From positions 124,001-188,000 of the forward strand of contig ONDF01000003.1 of assembly GCA_900316525.1 (NCBI GenBank): 64,000 nucleotides of DNA, in the 5' to 3' direction. Within the stretch, counting starts at the first letter, position 1. Every line of letters begins with the position of its first letter. Shown here one piece after another: positions 34,609 through 43,853 of this stretch. The translations under genes were made by a program, and so were the position numbers. The notes under the pieces are model-generated. The model saw nothing but the letters and a program-made list of their open reading frames with translations. It was not told where the DNA came from and made no database searches. The stretch comes from an uncultured Bacteroidales bacterium (GTDB taxonomy: Bacteria > Bacteroidota > Bacteroidia > Bacteroidales > UBA932).

Positions 34609-37600
34609 CTATTCTTCCACTTCCAGGGAATCCACCGAATCCGGCGCGGCGGCGCGGTCCTCTTCGGGCTCCAGGCGGCCGGTGGCCACGCGGACGAGGA
34701 GCTCGAGGGAGTCGAGCAGGCGGTCGGAGAGCTCGTTGTCGCCGTACTGCTTGAAGACGTCGGCGAGATAGAGGATGCAACGGTGGCAGCCCTCGAAACT
34801 GGAGGAGGCGTAGTCGTAGAATTCCAGGTAGAAGCGGGAGGAATCCAGCAGACCGTCGGCCAGCTTCAGGCCCAGTTCGCGGGCCTTGTCCTTCTCGCCC
34901 AGGAAGTAGTAGTCCTCCACCATCTGGACGACCATGTAGTCGTTGCTGCTGAAGCCCACCGGGATGCTCTCCAGGGGGAAGTTCTCCTCCGGGAAGTTCT
35001 GCTGGCAGAGGTCCAGGATCTCCAGGGCCTTCTCGTCCTCGCGGGCGTCGATCAGGGCGTTCGCGACGTTCAGGAACAGCTGGCGCTGGGACAGCACGCC
35101 CAGGAAGGTGTACATGTTCTGGTAATCCACGAAATAGTCCTTGCGGCGGAGGGCGTCCCATTTGAAGGTGCCGTCCGTCATCTTGCGGTACAGGTCGTCG
35201 GCGTCGACAATGCCCGGATCCGTCGAGGAGATCTTGTTCTTGAACGGGACGAACCGGTAGGAGAAGCCGTCATACATCAGGTAGTCCTTGATGCCGATGT
35301 TCAGGTCGCCGCCCATGTTCAGCAGGTTCAGCGGACGGTCCCACTGGTAGCCCGAGAGGAGGTCCAGCATGAAGAGCTCCGGCTTGGTGAGGTAGTTCTT
35401 GTCCTCGGACATCGTGAGGGTGATGGTCTCGGGGATCTCGTCGGCGAGGAACTCGGGGACGATGCCGTATTTCAGGCAGTTCTCCTTGTTCACGGGGATG
35501 ACGATCTTCCGGGCGCAGATGAAGTCCACCTTCCGGCGGGAGGTCAGTTCCACCTTCATCTTCGGGTCCTTGAACACGTCCATGACGTCCTTGATCAGCA
35601 TGGGCGTACCATCGTCGTAGGTGATGAAGACGTATTCGTTCGTGCCGTACAGGTACTGCGACTGCGGGACGGTCAGGGGCAGGGGCTTGGACTCGTTGCA
35701 GGCCCATTTCATCTGGTCGATGTACCAGTCGGTGCCCAGCAGGGAGGTGTTCACCACGCGGACGTCGGTCCGGACGCCCTCGATCTCCTGCGCGTACCAA
35801 AGCGGGAAGGTATCGTTGTCGCCGTGGGTGACCAGCATGCCGTTCGGGCCCACGGAATTGAGGTAGTTGGAGGCCATTTCCGTGGAGGTATAGCGGTTCG
35901 AGCGGTCGTGGTCGTCCCAGTTCTCCTCCGCCATCAGGGCGGGAACGCCGAGGCACAGGACGGACGCGCCGACGGCCACGGCCTTGGAGGCCTTGCCCTT
36001 GCTGGCGTCGTTGATCCACTCGTACAGGGCCGCGACGCCGAGGCCGATCCAGATGGCGAACATGTAGAAGGAGCCCGCGTACGCATAGTCCCGCTCGCGC
36101 ACCTGGTAAGGCGGCTGGTTGAGGTACAGCACGATGGCGATGCCCGTCATGAAGAACATCAGGAACACGATCCAGGAGCCGCGCTTGTCGCGGTCGAACT
36201 GGAACACCAGGCCCAGGAGGCCCAGCAGGAGCGGCAGGAAGAAGTAATGGTTCTTGCCCTTGTTCTCCGCGAGGGTGGCCGGCGCGTCGCGCTGGTCGCC
36301 GAGGCGGAACCGGTCGAGCGGGCCGATGCCGCTTTCCCAGTTGCCGTAGAACAGTTCGCCCGGAGTCGGGCTGTGGATCTCGTTCTGGCGGCCCACGAAG
36401 TTCCACATGAAGTACCGCCAGTACATCCAGTTGAGCTGGTAGTCGAAGAAGAAGCGGAGGTTCGCCCCGAACGTGGGTTTCTTATGCGTCGCTCCCTTCA
36501 CGCGGATGCCCTTGCCGTCCATGTAGGACTCGTAGAACTCGATGTGGGAAGGGCTGCCGTTGGACCACATGCGCGGGAAGAGCATCTTGCCTTCCGGGAG
36601 GTAGTCCGCATCGGCCGGGGCCTCCGCATGGACATATTTCCCGTTCAGCGGCGCCCAGTATTTCCCGGTCTTGAGGTCGTACGGCGCGTCGAAGTACTGG
36701 CCGTACAGGAGCGGCGTGGAGCCGTACTGTTCGCGGGAGAGGTACCGCACGAGGGTATAGGCGTTGTCCGGCTGGTACTCGTTCGTCGGGGTCTTGACGG
36801 AGGAACGGATGATGACGATGGAGAACAGCGAGAAGCCGATCACCAGGGTCGTGACGCACAGCATCACCGTGTTCCAGAAGACCTTGTCCTTCTTCAGGGT
36901 GACGAACAGCGCCCAGAAGCACAGGGCCAGCAGCGCGACCATGAAGAACAGGGCGCCGCTGTTGTACGGCAGGCCGAAGCCGTTCACGAAGATGCGGTCG
37001 AAGAAGGCCGCCAGCTTCGGGAGGTACGGGATGAACAGGAACACCAGCAGGGCCTCGATCACGACGCCGATGAGGAAGATGCCGACGAGGTTCTTGAACG
37101 GGAGCTGCTTGTCCTCGTTCTTCCGGTAGTAGTACATGAACACGAAGGCCGGAATGGTGAGGAGGTTCAGCAGGTGGATGCCGATGGAAAGGCCCATCAG
37201 GAAGGCGATCAGCACGATCCAGCGGTTCGCATGGGGCTCGTCGGCCCCCTCGTACCACTTGCACATGGCCCAGAAGACGAGGGCCGTCACCAGGGACGAC
37301 ATCGCGTACACCTCGCCCTCCACGGCGGAGAACCAGAAGGTGTCGGAGAACGTGTAGGCCAGGGCGCCCACGGCGCCGGCGCCGAAAATCGCAATGGCCT
37401 GCGCCACGCTGTAACCGTCCTTCCCCGGCTTCACGAGCCGCTTCGCGAAGAACACCGTCGTCAGGTACAGGAAGAAGATCGTCAGGGCCGACAGGATGCC
37501 GTTCATCGCGTTCACCGCCACGGCCGCCTTCTCCGGCGGGAACGGGATGGTGAAGATGCGCGCAAACAGCTGGAACACCGGGTTTCCCGGCGGGTGGCCC

Positions 37601-37749
37601 ACCTCCAGCTTGTAGGATGAGGCGATGAACTCACCGCAGTCCCAGAAGGAGGCGGTGGGCTCTATGGTGGACAGGTAAGTCACGCTGGCGATGACGAAAA
37701 CGGCCAGGGCGACGATCCGGTTCCACAGGTTGAATGTCTTCTTGTCCAT
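34609..37749 (-). CDS. DUF2723 / glycosyltransferase family 117 membrane protein
   Basis: This 1046-residue membrane protein has about 12 hydrophobic segments in the first 600 residues and a soluble, helix-rich C-terminal half. The DUF2723 signature is at the start: LSTIEPTASFWDCGEFIASSYKLEVGHPPG, with the acidic loop residues typical of GT-C glycosyltransferases. Family members are believed to use a lipid-linked sugar donor for protein O-glycosylation, which is common in Bacteroidota; the exact donor is not known to me. A later motif GDNDTFPLWYAQEIEGVRTDVRVVN is also conserved. It is transcribed divergently from the acetyltransferase-like gene. Confidence 0.88.
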   Translation of the reverse strand: MDKKTFNLWNRIVALAVFVIASVTYLSTIEPTASFWDCGEFIASSYKLEVGHPPGNPVFQLFARIFTIPFPPEKAAVAVNAMNGILSALTIFFLYLTTVFFAKRLVKPGKDGYSVAQAIAIFGAGAVGALAYTFSDTFWFSAVEGEVYAMSSLVTALVFWAMCKWYEGADEPHANRWIVLIAFLMGLSIGIHLLNLLTIPAFVFMYYYRKNEDKQLPFKNLVGIFLIGVVIEALLVFLFIPYLPKLAAFFDRIFVNGFGLPYNSGALFFMVALLALCFWALFVTLKKDKVFWNTVMLCVTTLVIGFSLFSIVIIRSSVKTPTNEYQPDNAYTLVRYLSREQYGSTPLLYGQYFDAPYDLKTGKYWAPLNGKYVHAEAPADADYLPEGKMLFPRMWSNGSPSHIEFYESYMDGKGIRVKGATHKKPTFGANLRFFFDYQLNWMYWRYFMWNFVGRQNEIHSPTPGELFYGNWESGIGPLDRFRLGDQRDAPATLAENKGKNHYFFLPLLLGLLGLVFQFDRDKRGSWIVFLMFFMTGIAIVLYLNQPPYQVRERDYAYAGSFYMFAIWIGLGVAALYEWINDASKGKASKAVAVGASVLCLGVPALMAEENWDDHDRSNRYTSTEMASNYLNSVGPNGMLVTHGDNDTFPLWYAQEIEGVRTDVRVVNTSLLGTDWYIDQMKWACNESKPLPLTVPQSQYLYGTNEYVFITYDDGTPMLIKDVMDVFKDPKMKVELTSRRKVDFICARKIVIPVNKENCLKYGIVPEFLADEIPETITLTMSEDKNYLTKPELFMLDLLSGYQWDRPLNLLNMGGDLNIGIKDYLMYDGFSYRFVPFKNKISSTDPGIVDADDLYRKMTDGTFKWDALRRKDYFVDYQNMYTFLGVLSQRQLFLNVANALIDAREDEKALEILDLCQQNFPEENFPLESIPVGFSSNDYMVVQMVEDYYFLGEKDKARELGLKLADGLLDSSRFYLEFYDYASSSFEGCHRCILYLADVFKQYGDNELSDRLLDSLELLVRVATGRLEPEEDRAAAPDSVDSLEVEE

Positions 37750-37771
37750 GTACTTCTTTCGCTATATTTTG

Positions 37772-37801
37772 CAAAGATACGAATAATTCTCGTTATATTT
37801 G
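37772..37801. promoter_or_regulatory. divergent -7 boxes for the GT117 gene (minus) and acyltransferase-like gene (plus)
   Basis: CAAAGATA (37772-37779) is TATCTTTG on the minus strand. TATATTTG (37794-37801) is on the plus strand. Each lies about 25 nt before its start codon. Confidence 0.6.
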
Positions 37802-37828
37802 CCCTGCTGAAACCAATGTACCAGACCT

Positions 37829-38953
37829 ATGAAACCTGTCGAAATCGTCCCCGTCCGGGGGCGGCGCATGCTCAAGCAATTCATCCGTTTTCCCTTCGAC
37901 CTGTTCAAGGACTGCCCCCAGTGGGTGCCCGCCTTCGAGGATGACGAACTGAAGTCCCTCGGCGACGAGAATCCTTCCTTGTCCTTCTGTGAACGCGAGT
38001 TATACCTCGCCAGGCGGGACGGGAAGACCGTCGGCCGCGTGGCCGCCATCCGCAACCGCAAGGCGAATGAGAAATGGAAGGAGGAGACCGTCCGCTTCGG
38101 CTGGATCGACTTCATCGAGGACTTCGACGTGGCCAAGGCGCTTGTCGACGCGGTCGTCGCCTGGGGCCGCGCCTGGGGCGCGACGAAGGTCAAGGGCCCC
38201 CTCGGCTTCACCGACATGGACCGGGAAGGCCTCCTGGTGGAAGGGTTCGAGCACGACTCCCCCTTCACGGTCATCTACAACTTCCCCTACTACGGCGAGT
38301 TCCTGGAGCGGATGGGCTTCACCAAGGATGTGGACTGGACCCAGCGCTACATCGACCTCCCCGACACACTGCCGCCGATGTTCCAGTACGCGGACCTCGT
38401 GGAGAAGCGCTACGGCCTGCACATCTGGCGTGGGAAGAACATCCGGGAAATGGCCAAGCGCGGCCGGGAGATGTTCCACGTCCTGAACGACGCCTTCGCC
38501 CCGCTGTACGAATACTCCAAGCTCACGGAAGAGCAGATCGACGGCTACGTGAAGCAGTACGTCCCCATCATGAACAAGGACCTCGTCGCCTTCGTCGTCA
38601 ACGAGGAGGACAAGCTCGTGGGCTTCACCGTCACGATGCCGTCCATCTCCCGCGCCGTCCGCAAGGCGAAAGGCCGCCTCTTCCCCTTCGGTTTCATCCC
38701 CATCCTCCGTTCCCTCCGCCACAACGACACCATCGAGGCGCTCCTCATCGGCGTCCTGCCCGAGTACCAGGGTAAGGGAGCGAACGTCTTGATGTTCAAG
38801 TACATACATGAAAATTGCATCCGCTTGGGGATCAAACGGATGCTTCTGAATCCGCAGCTCGAGGAAAACTACAAGGTCCAGTCCCTGTTCGGGGAATACG
38901 ACCCGAAGCCGTTCCAGCGGCGCCGCAGCTATGTAAAGGAGCTGGAGGCTTAG
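37829..38953 (+). CDS. GNAT-like N-acyltransferase superfamily protein
   Basis: The 374-residue protein is of a type common in Bacteroidota. The N-terminal half (FPFDLFKDCPQWVPAFEDDE, YLARRDGKTVGRVAAIRN) and C-terminal half (LIGVLPEYQGKGANVLMFKYIHE) look like GNAT folds; the last has the acyl-CoA pyrophosphate-binding pattern QGKGAN. The substrate is unknown. Its stop codon overlaps that of the convergent acyl carrier protein gene. The adjacent carrier protein and AMP-ligase suggest a lipid or amide product. Confidence 0.7.
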   Translation: MKPVEIVPVRGRRMLKQFIRFPFDLFKDCPQWVPAFEDDELKSLGDENPSLSFCERELYLARRDGKTVGRVAAIRNRKANEKWKEETVRFGWIDFIEDFDVAKALVDAVVAWGRAWGATKVKGPLGFTDMDREGLLVEGFEHDSPFTVIYNFPYYGEFLERMGFTKDVDWTQRYIDLPDTLPPMFQYADLVEKRYGLHIWRGKNIREMAKRGREMFHVLNDAFAPLYEYSKLTEEQIDGYVKQYVPIMNKDLVAFVVNEEDKLVGFTVTMPSISRAVRKAKGRLFPFGFIPILRSLRHNDTIEALLIGVLPEYQGKGANVLMFKYIHENCIRLGIKRMLLNPQLEENYKVQSLFGEYDPKPFQRRRSYVKELEA

Positions 38954-39192
38954 GCGAGCTGCTTCAGCACATTCTCGCACACGTCCCCGACCGTGACGGG
39001 CATCGGCTCGCCATCGGGGAAGCGCATCTTGAACTTCTCCTCCACCGCGAGGGAGAGGAGCATCATCGTGAGGGAGTCGATGCCGAGCCCGCGGACGAGC
39101 TCGGTATCGAAATTCACGTCGGTCAGGTCCGTATGCGGACGCAGGACGGTAAGGACTTCCTTCAGGCCGTCGAACACTTCCTGTTTGGTCAT
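38950..39192 (-). CDS. acyl carrier protein
   Basis: The 80-residue protein has the phosphopantetheine attachment motif LGIDSLTM (Ser about residue 40) and the helical layout of an ACP. It overlaps the AMP-ligase gene by 4 nt, which implies translational coupling and that the ligase loads it. It is distinct from a housekeeping fatty-acid ACP in its divergent ends (PDGEPMPVTVGDVCENVL). Confidence 0.9.
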   Translation of the reverse strand: MTKQEVFDGLKEVLTVLRPHTDLTDVNFDTELVRGLGIDSLTMMLLSLAVEEKFKMRFPDGEPMPVTVGDVCENVLKQLA

Positions 39193-40679
39193 ACGCGGGC
39201 GACTTTCATGCTGCCGGTACGCTTGAAATCCTCCGTGCGCACGGTCACCTTCAGGATCCGGTGCGTGGAAGGCAGCGTATCGTTGATCTTCTTGACGAGA
39301 TTGTCCATGTACGCGGTCACCTCTTCCCAGGGCTTGCCCTCGAAGGCCGGCATGAACGGGAGGATCTCCACGGCGATGACCGGGGCGCCGTTCAGCTCGT
39401 CCTCCTTCACCATGGCGTCACGGACGCACGGATCGGCATAGAAGGGCTCTTCCAGGCTCTCCGGGCTCACGTTCTCGCCGTTGGCGAGGATGATGAGGTT
39501 CTTGATGCGGCCGGTGATGTACAGGAAACCGTCCTCGTCGATGCGCATGAGGTCGCCGGTGCGGAACCAGCCGTCCTCGGTGAAGGCCTCGGCCGTCTTC
39601 TCGGGATCCTTGTAGTAGCCGGAGAACACGTTGTCGCCCTTCACCTGGAGCTCGCCGTCCACGATCCGCACTTCCTGGCCGGGATAGACCTTGCCGATGG
39701 AGGTGGGATGGGTGATGGCGTCGGCGTTCGCGGAGGTGAGGTTCGCCGTCTCGGTGAGGCCGTAGCCGAAGCAGAACTCGACGCCCAGCTTGGTGAAGAT
39801 GTCCACCAGGCGCGGGGGCACGTTCGCGGCGCCGGAGATGATCATCCGGAGGTTGCCGCCGAGGAACTGCGGGCCGTACATCTTGCACAGGCCGGCGAGG
39901 ATGTCGCAGATGCCGGGGACGATGACGAGGAGAGTGGGCTTGATCATCGGGAGCTTGCCGATGGTGGCCTTCATGTCCTCGCAGGTATGCATCAGGTTGC
40001 CGGTGTAGAAGCAGCCCATGAGGCCGGCGATGGCGCCGAACACGTGGCTCAGGGGCAGGAGGGCGATGTAGCGGTGCACGCCGATCACCTTGCCCGGCTT
40101 GAAGATGGCGTTGAAGGAGCCGCGCATGAAGGCACGGTGGCTCAGGACGGCGCCCTTCGGGGTGCCGGTCGTGCCGCCGGTGAAGAAGATGGCGGCGGGC
40201 TGGTCCGGATCCACGACCGTGGCGGGAACGCCTTCCTCGGCGATGGAGGAGGCCGGGAGGACCTTCACGCCCTGGAGCTTCGCCGTCAGGGGCTTGAACT
40301 CATCGCGGACGAACAGGGCGGCGATGTCGAATTTCATGCAGGAGCCGATGAGGGCCATTTCCGGCAGGGAGGCCGGCAGGTTCATCGCCACGTAACCGGC
40401 GCTGGTGACGGCGAGGAAGAGCTCGATGGCGTCCTGGCTGTTGCGGTCGAAGATGGCGATGTGCGCGCCCTTCGGAAGGCCGAGGCCTTCGATGACGGCG
40501 CGGCGGCGCGCGATGCGCTCGCCGAATTCCTTGTACGTAATCGTGTGCGCGAGGTCGGAGAGGGCCGGCATGTCGGCATAGGTCTTCTCCATCCATGCGA
40601 CGAATTCCCCCATGGTCGGGAGATAGGGCAGACGCTCCAGCTCCTCGCGGGGGACCATGTCATAGAAATAATTGGACAT
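39189..40679 (-). CDS. AMP-dependent acyl-ligase (acyl-CoA/acyl-ACP synthetase family)
   Basis: This 496-residue adenylate-forming enzyme has the P-loop-like TGGTTGTPKGAVLSHRAF, the motif FCFGYGLTETANL, the hinge-region GWFRTGDLMRIDEDGFLYITGRIKNLIILANGENVSPESLEE, and a basic C-terminus with the catalytic Lys in KRTGSMKVAR. It activates a carboxylic acid as the acyl-adenylate and passes it to a thiol. The coupled ACP gene is the likely acceptor. The substrate is not determinable. Confidence 0.9.
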   Translation of the reverse strand: MSNYFYDMVPREELERLPYLPTMGEFVAWMEKTYADMPALSDLAHTITYKEFGERIARRRAVIEGLGLPKGAHIAIFDRNSQDAIELFLAVTSAGYVAMNLPASLPEMALIGSCMKFDIAALFVRDEFKPLTAKLQGVKVLPASSIAEEGVPATVVDPDQPAAIFFTGGTTGTPKGAVLSHRAFMRGSFNAIFKPGKVIGVHRYIALLPLSHVFGAIAGLMGCFYTGNLMHTCEDMKATIGKLPMIKPTLLVIVPGICDILAGLCKMYGPQFLGGNLRMIISGAANVPPRLVDIFTKLGVEFCFGYGLTETANLTSANADAITHPTSIGKVYPGQEVRIVDGELQVKGDNVFSGYYKDPEKTAEAFTEDGWFRTGDLMRIDEDGFLYITGRIKNLIILANGENVSPESLEEPFYADPCVRDAMVKEDELNGAPVIAVEILPFMPAFEGKPWEEVTAYMDNLVKKINDTLPSTHRILKVTVRTEDFKRTGSMKVARV

Positions 40680-40710
40680 TCTAGAAAAACAGGTTTAAGT
40701 TTCCGAACCG

Positions 40711-40742
40711 CAAAGGTAGCAATAAAAACCCGGACGGGCAAA
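40711..40742 (-). promoter_or_regulatory. promoter of the AMP-ligase / ACP operon
   Basis: The minus strand has TTTG (40739-40742), a 20-nt spacer and TACCTTTG (40711-40718), a full match to the Bacteroidota consensus. It sits in the gap after menG/ubiE. Confidence 0.75.
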
Positions 40743-41441
40743 CTACCGCTCCCCGACGAACATCCGGCAAAGGCCGGACGAGAACGTCCGGCAGCGGACA
40801 TTCCGGAAGCCCGCGTCTTCCATCATCCAGCAGAAATCATTGGGAGACGGGAAGTTATGGACCGAAGCTGGCAGGTACTTGTAAGCCGCGCGGTTGCCGG
40901 AGACGGCGCCCCCGATCCCGGGCAGGATGTGCAGGAAATACAGGTCGTAGGCCCACCGGACCAGCCGGTTCTGCGGCACGGACAACTCCAGGATGACCGC
41001 CTTTCCGCCCTCGGCCAGGACCCGGCGGAACTCCGCCAGCCCCTTTTCCTTGTGCTCGAAATTCCGGATGCCGAACGCGCAGGTGACACGGTCGAAAGCG
41101 CCGTCTCCATAGGGAAGGGCTTCGCCATCGGCGACCTGCAGGGTGATGCGCTCCCCTACGCCGGCCTTCTCCGCCTTCCCTTTCACGAGCGCCATCATCC
41201 CCTCGGAGATATCGGCCCCGATCACCGTCGACCCTTCCGCGGCCGCCTTCGCGATGGAGATGGTGGAATCCCCCGTCCCGCACGCGACGTCCAGGATCCG
41301 CTGCGGCGTCCCGTCCACGATCTCTTGCAGCGCGTGGCGCCGCCACAGCTTGTCGACATTCAGCGACAAAATGTGGTTCAACTTGTCATAACTCGGTGCG
41401 ATGTGGTCGAACATCTCCCGGACTTTCTCTTTCTTCGGCAT
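40743..41441 (-). CDS. ubiE: demethylmenaquinone methyltransferase
   Basis: It methylates demethylmenaquinone in the last step of menaquinone synthesis. The ATG at 41441 ([26 protein letters not shown]) overlaps the yidD stop codon (TAATG) and gives 232 residues. SAM motif I is LDVACGTGDSTI and the family motifs are GADISEGMM and CAFGIRNFEHKEKGLAEFRRVL. It ends FSSGLCRMFVGE. The polyprenyl synthase at 21903-22886 would supply the side chain. Confidence 0.95.
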   Translation of the reverse strand: MPKKEKVREMFDHIAPSYDKLNHILSLNVDKLWRRHALQEIVDGTPQRILDVACGTGDSTISIAKAAAEGSTVIGADISEGMMALVKGKAEKAGVGERITLQVADGEALPYGDGAFDRVTCAFGIRNFEHKEKGLAEFRRVLAEGGKAVILELSVPQNRLVRWAYDLYFLHILPGIGGAVSGNRAAYKYLPASVHNFPSPNDFCWMMEDAGFRNVRCRTFSSGLCRMFVGER

Positions 41442-41674
41442 TACGGTACGGGATCGTAGCCGGAACCGCCCCAGGGGTGGCACCGGAGGATGCGGCGGAC
41501 GGAGAGGTAAAGGCCCTTGAAGGGGCCGTATTTGCGGAACGCCTCGAGGGCGTACTGGGAACAGGTGGGGGTGAACCGGCAGGCCGGCGGGGTGAACGGG
41601 CTCACGCATACCTGATAGAACTTGATCAGGAACACGAACGGGAAGATGAGCACGTTTTTCAGCCAGCCGGGCAT
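41441..41674 (-). CDS. yidD: membrane protein insertion efficiency factor YidD
   Basis: The 77-residue protein has the family signature: a short hydrophobic N-terminus, [26 protein letters not shown] and [12 protein letters not shown]. It helps YidC insert membrane proteins. It lies 2 nt after rnpA, as in most bacteria, and overlaps ubiE by 1 nt. Confidence 0.95.
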   Translation of the reverse strand: MPGWLKNVLIFPFVFLIKFYQVCVSPFTPPACRFTPTCSQYALEAFRKYGPFKGLYLSVRRILRCHPWGGSGYDPVP

Positions 41675-41676
41675 GC

Positions 41677-42030
41677 CTATTCGGTTTTGGCGGCCACGGC
41701 CGCGAGGACGGCAGCCATGGCGGCGTAGATCTCGTCGTAAGAAAGGACTTCGCGGGCCTGATACAGGAAAGCGATGTCCACGGGCGCCGGAAGGAGGTCC
41801 TTCTGGAGCCGGTAGGACTCGCGGATGCGGCGTTTCAGGAGATTCCGCTTGACCGCGCGCTTGAAATAGCGCTTGGGGACGGAAACGAGGATGCGGGAGA
41901 CATCGGCCTCGCCGGCCTTCAGGAACTTGTAGCGCAGGCAGCCCGTCACGCCGCCCTTCCCATGCTCCATCAGCCCTGCGATGGCTTTCTTGCCGCAGAG
42001 ACGTTCGGATTTGGAGAGGGTGGCCGCCAT
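41677..42030 (-). CDS. rnpA: ribonuclease P protein component
   Basis: This 117-residue basic protein partners the RNase P RNA in tRNA 5' maturation. The start at 42030 ([17 protein letters not shown]) fits the family; the RNR motif is [18 protein letters not shown]. It starts 8 nt after the hemD stop and is followed by yidD, the standard order. The C-terminus is Ala-rich. Confidence 0.93.
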   Translation of the reverse strand: MAATLSKSERLCGKKAIAGLMEHGKGGVTGCLRYKFLKAGEADVSRILVSVPKRYFKRAVKRNLLKRRIRESYRLQKDLLPAPVDIAFLYQAREVLSYDEIYAAMAAVLAAVAAKTE

Positions 42031-42038
42031 GGGCGCGG

Positions 42039-42782
42039 CTACTGCTGCTGCTCGAGATAGCGTTCGATGGCGCGGGCCACGGACGGAACCTCGGGAGAGG
42101 GGGCCTTCACTTCGATGGAAAGACCGGCTTCCTCCATCGCCTTGACGATGGAACGGCCGTAGGAGACGAACTTGATATCCCCCTGCTGGAAGGCGGGGAA
42201 ATTCTCGTACAGGGACTTGACGTCGGCCGGGTTGTACAGGACGATCATGTCGTAGGCGTGCAGGTCCACGTCCTTGAGGTCCTGGGACACGGACTTGACG
42301 AACACGGCGGGGGTGTAGTCCAGCTTCGCGGCGTCGAACAGGCGGTACAGGGTATCGTTGTTGGAATTGTCCGACGTGGCGATGAGGAACTTCTCGCCCT
42401 TGTGCTTGGGGCCGATGAGCGCGACCACGCTGTCCGGGGTGCCGGTGCCGAAGAAAATCTTGCGCTTGCGGTACACGATGTGCTTCTGGAGGTACATCGC
42501 GACGACCTCGGTCGTGCAGAAATATTTCATCGTCTCGGGAATCTTGCACCGGAGTTCCTCCGCCAGGGTGAAGAACGCGTCGATGGCGTGGCGGGAGGAG
42601 AAGACGATGGCGGTGTAATCGAGGATGTTGATCCGCTGGGCCCGGAATTCCCGGGAGGTGAGCGGCTCGATCAGGAAGAACGGATGGAACTCGAACTCCA
42701 CCCCGTACTTTTCCGTCACGGCCTGGTAAGGCGTAAGAACACGCGGGGTGTTCTGGGAAATCAGGATGTTCTTGACTGTCAT
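42039..42782 (-). CDS. hemD: uroporphyrinogen-III synthase family protein
   Basis: The 247-residue protein begins [15 protein letters not shown] (start 42782). It has the two-domain HemD layout, with [17 protein letters not shown] and [14 protein letters not shown] and the C-terminal [16 protein letters not shown]. The family cyclises hydroxymethylbilane, but in Bacteroidota some members lack clear function. Sequence is weakly conserved in this family, so the position between DUF4271 and rnpA is important support. Confidence 0.85.
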   Translation of the reverse strand: MTVKNILISQNTPRVLTPYQAVTEKYGVEFEFHPFFLIEPLTSREFRAQRINILDYTAIVFSSRHAIDAFFTLAEELRCKIPETMKYFCTTEVVAMYLQKHIVYRKRKIFFGTGTPDSVVALIGPKHKGEKFLIATSDNSNNDTLYRLFDAAKLDYTPAVFVKSVSQDLKDVDLHAYDMIVLYNPADVKSLYENFPAFQQGDIKFVSYGRSIVKAMEEAGLSIEVKAPSPEVPSVARAIERYLEQQQ

Positions 42783-42802
42783 ACTACTAAACTGCACTAA
42801 CC

Positions 42803-43507
42803 TTAAAGAATCACCGCCGGGACGACCAGCAAGGCGGTCGGCAGCAATTCGAGCCCGCAAAGGTACAAAAAAGTTGTCAATGAATTGCAAGACATCGACA
42901 AAATTTGTCCGCGGCGGAACAGATACAGCAGATACATCACGCCGCTTTCCACCAGCAGGATGGTCTTGATTGTCAGGTCGGAAAGGTGCAGGATGTAGCA
43001 GACGCCCACCGTCAGGAGGGCGAGGATCATCAGCAGGATGAAGAAGGTGTAGCCCGCCCGGTAAGCCATCTGGTAATCGTCGTAGCGGCGGCGGGGCCGG
43101 AACCACCGGTACAGCAGGAACCGGAGGAACAGATACACGAGGAAAACGCCGGCGACGGCGGCGAGCCGCATGTCCGGGGCGAGCGTGTCGAACCAGGCGA
43201 TGTCGAAGAGCCGGTAGCGGTAGATGAGCAGGATGGCGGGAATGAGGAGGACGGCGGCCACCAGGTTGCGGTCGCGGCTCACCCGGACGCTGTTCTCCAG
43301 CGCGGCGCTGCCGCGGGCCCGGAGGATGTTGTCCGACAGGTACGGCAGCACGTTCAGGAAGCTGCGGAGCGCCAGCAGGAACAGAAGCACGGAGACCGCC
43401 ACGAGAATGGAGGCGGCCAGGGAAAGGCCCTCCCCCGCGGCCGTCAGGGCCTCAGGCGGGGTGTCCGGCAGCAGGAGCTGCCCCGATTTGAAGGGATCGT
43501 CCAGCAT
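42803..43507 (-). CDS. DUF4271 membrane protein
   Basis: The 234-residue protein has six or so hydrophobic helices, with a short charged loop (LYRWFRPRRRYDDYQMAYRAGY) in the middle. DUF4271 proteins precede hemD in Bacteroidota. The function is unknown. Its start codon shares one nucleotide region with the end of the SUI1-like gene. A possible promoter for hemD (TACCTTTG, 42858-42865, minus) lies inside its 3' end. Confidence 0.85.
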   Translation of the reverse strand: MLDDPFKSGQLLLPDTPPEALTAAGEGLSLAASILVAVSVLLFLLALRSFLNVLPYLSDNILRARGSAALENSVRVSRDRNLVAAVLLIPAILLIYRYRLFDIAWFDTLAPDMRLAAVAGVFLVYLFLRFLLYRWFRPRRRYDDYQMAYRAGYTFFILLMILALLTVGVCYILHLSDLTIKTILLVESGVMYLLYLFRRGQILSMSCNSLTTFLYLCGLELLPTALLVVPAVIL

Positions 43508-43851
43508 CAGTTACCTCGTTTGGCGTTGTAGCCCATTTCTTTCAGCAGGGCGACGACCTTGTCGCGGAGGTCGCCCTGGATGGTGATTTCCCCGTCCTTG
43601 GCCGTGCCGCCCACGCCGCATTTCGTCTTCAGGGTCTTGCCGAGTTCCTTCAGGTCGTCGGCCTTGCCCACGAAGCCGGTCACGAGCGTGACCTGCTTGC
43701 CGCCCCGGTTGCGCCGGTCGATCCCGACGATGAGCCGCTGCTTCGCAGGCGGCAGCGTCTCCGCCTCCGCCTCCGAAGCCGTCTCATACTGAAAGTCCGG
43801 ATTCGTGGAATAGACCACGCCCAGCCTGGATTTCCAATCGTTTTCCTTCAT
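43507..43851 (-). CDS. SUI1/eIF1-like translation initiation factor (YciH)
   Basis: The 114-residue protein carries the SUI1 domain: RRNRGGKQVTLVTGF, LKTKCGVGGTAKDGEITIQGDLRDKV and a C-terminal KEMGY. In bacteria these proteins affect start-codon fidelity. The first 40 residues are charged and variable. It lies 2 nt after the malQ stop's partner gene and overlaps the next gene start region, so translation is probably coupled. Confidence 0.92.
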   Translation of the reverse strand: MKENDWKSRLGVVYSTNPDFQYETASEAEAETLPPAKQRLIVGIDRRNRGGKQVTLVTGFVGKADDLKELGKTLKTKCGVGGTAKDGEITIQGDLRDKVVALLKEMGYNAKRGN

Positions 43852-43853
43852 GG

